A program made the position numbers and the translations under genes. From assembly GCA_045544655.1 (NCBI GenBank), contig JAZPZL010000087.1, positions 1 through 8,048 of the forward strand: a DNA stretch of 8,048 bases, written 5' to 3'. This DNA comes from RGIG5579 sp045544655 (lineage in GTDB: Bacteria > Bacillota > Clostridia > Oscillospirales > SIG627). Below, in pieces: positions 4,901-8,048 of this stretch. Within the stretch, counting starts at the first letter, position 1, and each line of letters starts with the position of its first letter. The notes beneath the pieces are model-generated. The model saw only the letters and a list, made by a program, of their open reading frames with translations. It did no database searches and had not been told where the DNA came from.

Positions 4901-5263
4901 ATGGATCAGAATTATCAGTCACAAAACCGTTTTCCGCCTTACGACCCCCGGCAGGAGGGATTCGTTTCACCCCCTCAGCAAAATTTCAATTCCCCCGATA
5001 TGCAAGGCTCCGTACAAAAGGTGCTGACGGAAAACATCGGTCAGTACGTGGTGATGGAATTTCTCGTAGGCTCCGATACCATCGTCCGCAAGCAGGGAAT
5101 TTTGTATTTCGTGGGTACCAGCTACGTGGTTCTTTTTGACGACGTCATCGGCAATTATATCGTGTGTGACCTGTATTCCATTAAATTTACTTACTTTTAC
5201 TATCCCGGTCAGCGCCCCGGACAAAATTTCAACTCCCTGTCCTCCAACTTTCCCCAAAACTGA
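4901..5263 (+). CDS. GerQ-like spore coat protein
   Basis: A 120-residue protein with a low-complexity Gln/Pro/Asn/Phe-rich N-terminus (about 1-35), a compact hydrophobic beta-rich domain (about 36-100: VQKVLTENIGQYVVMEF, GILYFVGTSYVVLFDD, NYIVCDLYSIKFTYFYY) and a Pro/Gln/Asn tail. This follows the layout of GerQ, a coat protein required for CwlJ to localise and act in Bacillus spores. The order of short motifs (helix ending in ENIGQ, then GxxxxxGxxYVVLxDxxxGxY, then xxYSIKFTY) corresponds to the GerQ C-terminal domain by eye. Start: AAAGGAG 6 nt before ATG. It is cotranscribed with the cwlJ-like gene upstream. The N-terminus lacks the lysines that are cross-linked by transglutaminase in B. 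subtilis GerQ. Similarity is moderate, so the call rests partly on context. Confidence 0.72.
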   Translation: MDQNYQSQNRFPPYDPRQEGFVSPPQQNFNSPDMQGSVQKVLTENIGQYVVMEFLVGSDTIVRKQGILYFVGTSYVVLFDDVIGNYIVCDLYSIKFTYFYYPGQRPGQNFNSLSSNFPQN

Positions 5264-5290
5264 AAAAGCCCTCGCGGGCTTTTCTTTTTT
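5264..5290 (+). terminator. Terminator of the cwlJ-gerQ-like operon
   Basis: AAAAGCCC (5264-5271), loop TCGC, GGGCTTTT (5276-5283), then C and six T residues. It directly follows the TGA stop codon of the GerQ-like gene. Confidence 0.92.
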
Positions 5291-5322
5291 GGAAATATTC
5301 ATTATTTTATGCTTGAAAAAAC

Positions 5323-5351
5323 TTGTTCTTTTTTTCAAAATGTGGTAAAAT
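5323..5351 (+). promoter_or_regulatory. Possible upstream promoter of the AraC-family gene
   Basis: TTGTTC (5323-5328), a 17-bp spacer and TAAAAT (5346-5351). It would give a leader of about 145 nt. A second -10-like TATACT lies at 5476-5481, nearer the gene, but only TTTTCC (5453-5458) is at the -35 distance, which would fit a promoter needing an activator. Which one is used cannot be decided from sequence. Confidence 0.45.
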
Positions 5352-5404
5352 AAATCAAGATATCTTCGGGAAAAAAGATTTTTTAGGAAAAAGCGGGGAA
5401 TTAT

Positions 5405-5470
5405 AACGGAATTTTATGTATTTAAAAAATGCTACTTCCGTTGAAAAGTGTATTTTCCGTGGGCTTCCGG
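5405..5470 (+). promoter_or_regulatory. Candidate operator: repeated TTCCG motifs before the AraC-family gene
   Basis: AACGGAA (5405-5411) is an exact inverted copy of TTCCGTT (5436-5442). Further direct copies follow: TTCCGT at 5455-5460 and TTCCGG at 5465-5470. The plus-strand copies start 19 and 10 bp apart, near whole helical turns, and the last two overlap or touch the weak -35 of the TATACT promoter. This layout suits binding and autoregulation by an AraC-type protein. Function is inferred. Confidence 0.4.
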
Positions 5471-5502
5471 TTTGGTATACTTTCCCTTGAGGAGATGAGC
5501 TT

Positions 5503-6435
5503 ATGAGTTTTTATACGGAGCTGAAGATCCTTTCCTTTGAGAGGTGTGCCTTCGCTCAGAGCCTTGCGACCACGGATTACCACTATCGTTTGCAAAACGA
5601 GGGCTACGGCATTTACGGGCAAGCCCCTGCCAACGGCGGTGTTCTGGAGATCGGCTTTGTGGAACAAAACCCCATCGTTTTGAGCAATGACGAGGGGGAG
5701 CTTCTCATTGAAGAAAATTGTATTTTTATCATTCCGCCCAAGAGCAGCTTTTCGGTGCGAAGCCTGACGCCGGAGCTTCATCGGCATACCACGGCGGAGT
5801 TTTTGATCCGCTGTCAGTCCAAGCGGGTAGATGCGTATAAGCCCCCTGTGGGAAAGACGGTTACGCTTCCCCTGATCATTCCTCCCAGCCCCGGCACATC
5901 CGAGGTCTTTTCTCTGATCCGCGCCATCGCCTGCGCCAAAACGACTCAGTCCGAACGCAGTTATTTCGAGGAATGCTCGGATTTTATGCAGCTCATTCAC
6001 AAGCTTTCCGCCCTGGTTCAGGATTCCGGAATGGGCGGGGACGTTTCCCCGGGCAACCGTCGATACTGTGACCGTGCCAAAACCTTTATCTCCGAAAATA
6101 TCGACCGCAGGCTCACCGTCAGTGACGTGGCAAGTGCGGTGGGAGTCAGCAAAAACTATTTGACCAACGTATTTTCAGGAAGCGAGGGGATCCCGTTGAT
6201 GGAGTATATCAACCGCAGAAAGCTTTCTTATATGCTGGAATTGATCCGCCACTACGGCTATACCCTTGCCCAGGCAGGGGAGCACGTTGGCTTCGGCGAT
6301 GCCAATTACGTCAGCCGTATTTTTAAGCGTTATTACGGGATGACCTTGACCGAATATCGGCGCAACGAACTCTTCCGTGAACCCGAGTTGGGGCAGGAGG
6401 GGACTGCCGAGGAGGAAAATAACGGCATTTCCTGA
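5503..6435 (+). CDS. AraC-family transcriptional regulator
   Basis: A 310-residue DNA-binding regulator. Residues about 15-110 form a probable cupin-like ligand-sensing domain of beta-strand character (GGVLEIGFVEQNPIVL, EENCIFIIPPKSSFSV). Residues about 190-288 hold the two helix-turn-helix motifs typical of AraC/XylS: RLTVSDVASAVGVSKNYLTNVF (first, about 203-224) and YTLAQAGEHVGFGDANYVSRIFKRYYGMTLTEYRR (second, about 253-287). The second has the conserved GFxDxNYxSRxFKRxxGxTxxEYR pattern. An acidic, probably disordered tail of about 20 residues follows. Start: GAGGAG 8 nt before ATG. It lies just upstream of, and on the same strand as, nagA/nagB-like genes, so control of amino-sugar use is a reasonable guess; the ligand is unknown. 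Upstream repeats suggest autoregulation. Confidence 0.92.
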   Translation: MSFYTELKILSFERCAFAQSLATTDYHYRLQNEGYGIYGQAPANGGVLEIGFVEQNPIVLSNDEGELLIEENCIFIIPPKSSFSVRSLTPELHRHTTAEFLIRCQSKRVDAYKPPVGKTVTLPLIIPPSPGTSEVFSLIRAIACAKTTQSERSYFEECSDFMQLIHKLSALVQDSGMGGDVSPGNRRYCDRAKTFISENIDRRLTVSDVASAVGVSKNYLTNVFSGSEGIPLMEYINRRKLSYMLELIRHYGYTLAQAGEHVGFGDANYVSRIFKRYYGMTLTEYRRNELFREPELGQEGTAEEENNGIS

Positions 6436-6438
6436 AAG

Positions 6439-6450
6439 AAAGCGCGCTTT
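6439..6450. repeat. 12-bp palindrome AAAGCGCGCTTT
   Basis: A perfect palindrome 3 bp past the AraC-family stop codon and 4 bp before the -35 of the next promoter. It has no long T-tract and no loop-friendly centre, so it is a poor terminator. Its place immediately upstream of a promoter would also fit a regulator-binding site. Confidence 0.35.
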
Positions 6451-6454
6451 TGTC

Positions 6455-6483
6455 TTGACTGTTTCCAAAAAATAGTTTACAAT
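6455..6483 (+). promoter_or_regulatory. Promoter of the nagA-like operon
   Basis: TTGACT (6455-6460), a 17-bp spacer and TACAAT (6478-6483). The expected start is near 6490. A small inverted repeat ATACT-GTA-AGTAT (6492-6504) lies at the expected start site and could be an operator. The leader then leads to AAGGAG, 8 nt before the ATG at 6527. Confidence 0.82.
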
Positions 6484-6526
6484 AGAAGAAGATACTGTAA
6501 GTATAAAAAAATAAGGAGATAGAAAC

Positions 6527-7663
6527 ATGCTTGCGATCAAAAATGCAACGCTGATCATGAAGGATCATTTCATTCCCGGTGCTACCATCCTTTGCGATGG
6601 AGGCAAGATCGTGGACTTCGGCAAGAAGCTGGAGATTCCCGCCGGTGCAGAAGTGATCGACGCTCAGGGTCAGTACGTAGGTCCCGGCTTCGTGGATATT
6701 CATACCCACGCCGCAGGTCCTTATTGGTTTTACGAGAATCCCAAGGTAGCGGGTGAGATCATTCTGGAGCACGGTGTTACCACCGTTCTTCCCGTTGTTT
6801 ATTTCAGTATGAACAAGAAGGATTTCATTCAGGCAACCAAGGATATTCAGGCTGCTGTGGCAAGAGGCGATCTGCCCAACTTCGGCGGCTTCTATATGGA
6901 AGGTCCTTATATGAACCCCAAGTTCGGTGCCGACCGTGAGAATAACCCCTGGCAGGCTCCCTGCAACCCCGACGATTATATGGACATCATCCGTCAGGGC
7001 GGCAAGGACGTGCGCGTTTGGGCGCTTGCTCCCGAAAGAGAGAATATCGAGCAGTTCGTGATCGACTGTAAGAAGGAAAATCCCGACGTGGTATTCACCG
7101 TGGCACATTCCGAGGCAACTCCCGAGGATATTGAGAAATTGATGCCCTACGGTCTGAAGATCGGTACCCACCACACCAACGCTACCGGTACCCTGGAAAA
7201 ATATCCCGAGTGCCGCACCCCCTGCGTGGATGAAACGGTAAATTACAACCGTGAGATCTATGCGGAATTGATCTCCGACTCTATGGGTATCCACGTGGAT
7301 CCCTATAACCAGAGACTCATCCGCAAGATCAAGGGACAGGACAGACTGATCCTCATTTCCGACGCTTGCGTATTTGACGGACCTCAGCCCGAGGGCTACG
7401 AGGGCGTGAACGACCTTTGCTTTGACTGGGCAGGGGAGATCGCAGGCTCTAAGCTGACTCTGGACGTTGCATGCCGCAACTTTATGATGCACACCGGCGC
7501 ATCCCTGGTGGATGTATTCAACTACGCTTCCTACAACCCCGCACGGGCGGTAGGATTTACCGACCGCGGTGAGATCCGTCGCGGCGCGGTAGCTGATCTT
7601 GTGATCTGTGACCATCAGGTCAATATCAATAAAGTAATTTTAAAAGGAGAAATTGCAAAATGA
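6527..7663 (+). CDS. nagA: N-acetylglucosamine-6-phosphate deacetylase family (NagA-like amidohydrolase)
   Basis: Predicted cytosolic metal-dependent amidohydrolase removing acetate from an N-acetylated amino-sugar phosphate, the step before isomerisation to fructose-6-phosphate. The 378 residues match the family's usual size. Visible elements: PGFVDIHTHAAG (His59 and His61, metal), FYMEGPYMNPKFGA (Glu125, metal, as in the LEGPF motif of NagA), VAHSEAT (His194), THHTNAT (His215/His216), SDSMGIHVDP (His256), ISDAC (catalytic Asp279) and the C-terminal NPARAVGFTDRGEIRRGAVADLVICD. All catalytic and metal positions seem present, but the sugar-contact segments differ from textbook NagA (THHTNATGTL instead of THxFNAM). 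It could therefore act on a related sugar. The start has AAGGAG 8 nt upstream. It overlaps the next gene by 4 bp, implying translational coupling. Confidence 0.85.
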   Translation: MLAIKNATLIMKDHFIPGATILCDGGKIVDFGKKLEIPAGAEVIDAQGQYVGPGFVDIHTHAAGPYWFYENPKVAGEIILEHGVTTVLPVVYFSMNKKDFIQATKDIQAAVARGDLPNFGGFYMEGPYMNPKFGADRENNPWQAPCNPDDYMDIIRQGGKDVRVWALAPERENIEQFVIDCKKENPDVVFTVAHSEATPEDIEKLMPYGLKIGTHHTNATGTLEKYPECRTPCVDETVNYNREIYAELISDSMGIHVDPYNQRLIRKIKGQDRLILISDACVFDGPQPEGYEGVNDLCFDWAGEIAGSKLTLDVACRNFMMHTGASLVDVFNYASYNPARAVGFTDRGEIRRGAVADLVICDHQVNINKVILKGEIAK

Positions 7664-8048
7664 AAGACTTTATCACCGATCCCGCAACGAAGTTCAATTT
7701 TGAGCCTGCAGAATTTGTTCCTTTCAAGGACAAAAAGGTTTGCGAGTACGTTCGCAGCCTGAGCGGTACCGATCTGGAGAAGCGTGAGCCCTGGTGGCAT
7801 CCCGAATTTACCGTTAAGGTAATGATGAACCCCCATCCCGTACTGATCGCAACTCTGTTTTCCCGTTTGAAGGCTGCTTCCGAGGCAGGTAAGAGCTTTA
7901 CCATGATCCTCGGCAACCCCGAGCCCGACACCTACATTCCTCTGGCTCAGCTGATCAACTACTTCCAGGTTGACTGCTCCAAGGTTCACCTTGTTGCAGA
8001 AGACGAGTGGGCTGATCAGGACGGCAACATCGCTCCTATCACCTACGA
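7660..8048 (+). CDS. NagB-like glucosamine-6-phosphate isomerase/deaminase family protein (5' part)
   Basis: The first 129 residues of a gene that continues beyond the window. ATG 7660 overlaps the nagA-like stop codon (ATGA), with AAAAGGAG 10 nt upstream. The segment TMILGNPEPDTYIPLAQLINYF (about 81-102) and SKVHLVAEDEWADQDGN (about 107-123) correspond to the first Rossmann strand-loop-helix and the MDEY region of the NagB/6-phosphogluconolactonase-like fold, with the Asp-Glu pair at 115-116. The canonical NagB phosphate loop (PTGxTP) is replaced by NPEPDTY, so a strict deaminase label is not safe. Coupling to a NagA-like gene suggests it acts on the deacetylated product. Family call moderate; C-terminal half not visible. 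Confidence 0.7.
   Translation, partial: MKDFITDPATKFNFEPAEFVPFKDKKVCEYVRSLSGTDLEKREPWWHPEFTVKVMMNPHPVLIATLFSRLKAASEAGKSFTMILGNPEPDTYIPLAQLINYFQVDCSKVHLVAEDEWADQDGNIAPITY

Noticed and set aside
5422..6000. Long minus-strand open frame opposite the AraC-family gene
   Set aside because: Its composition and lack of start signals mark it as the antisense shadow of the real gene; the same holds for the long minus-strand frame at 6323-7615 opposite the nagA-like gene.

Overview
The window looks like a chromosomal segment of a low-to-mid GC, Gram-positive, probably spore-forming Clostridia-type bacterium. Strong AAGGAG-type Shine-Dalgarno sequences precede almost every gene. Promoters are sigma-A-like (TTGACA/TATAAT with 17-18 bp spacers), and intrinsic terminators with long T-tracts are frequent. 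A CwlJ/SleB-type cortex hydrolase sits next to a GerQ-like protein, which points to endospores. The genus cannot be told from this sequence alone.

Left part (1-1341, all minus strand): a tRNA-Leu(CAG) gene has a near-consensus promoter, an encoded CCA end and its own terminator. A complete tyrosine recombinase gene follows immediately downstream of that terminator. This is the usual arrangement of an element integrated at a tRNA gene. Only the integrase is in view; any further element would lie left of base 1. The integrase is followed by its own terminator.

Middle part (1412-4394): a housekeeping block. A PlsC-type acyltransferase (+) is separated by a shared bidirectional terminator from a HIT protein, a divergent PurC (SAICAR synthetase) and a cytosolic parvulin-type prolyl isomerase (all -). 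Promoters are visible for plsC, purC and the isomerase, but none for the HIT gene, which sits right behind a terminator hairpin.

Sporulation/germination pair (4450-5290, +): a CwlJ/SleB-family hydrolase and a small GerQ-like protein lie 13 bp apart and share one terminator. In Bacillus, GerQ is needed to place CwlJ in the spore coat, so the pairing supports both assignments.

Right part (5323-8048, +): an AraC-family regulator with a repeat-rich upstream region, then an operon of a NagA-family deacetylase that overlaps by 4 bp (ATGA) a NagB/SIS-like sugar-phosphate isomerase running off the window. This looks like amino-sugar catabolism, controlled perhaps by the AraC protein. Both enzymes depart from canonical NagA/NagB motifs, so their exact substrate is open.

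No CRISPR array, transposase, rRNA or defence system was seen.
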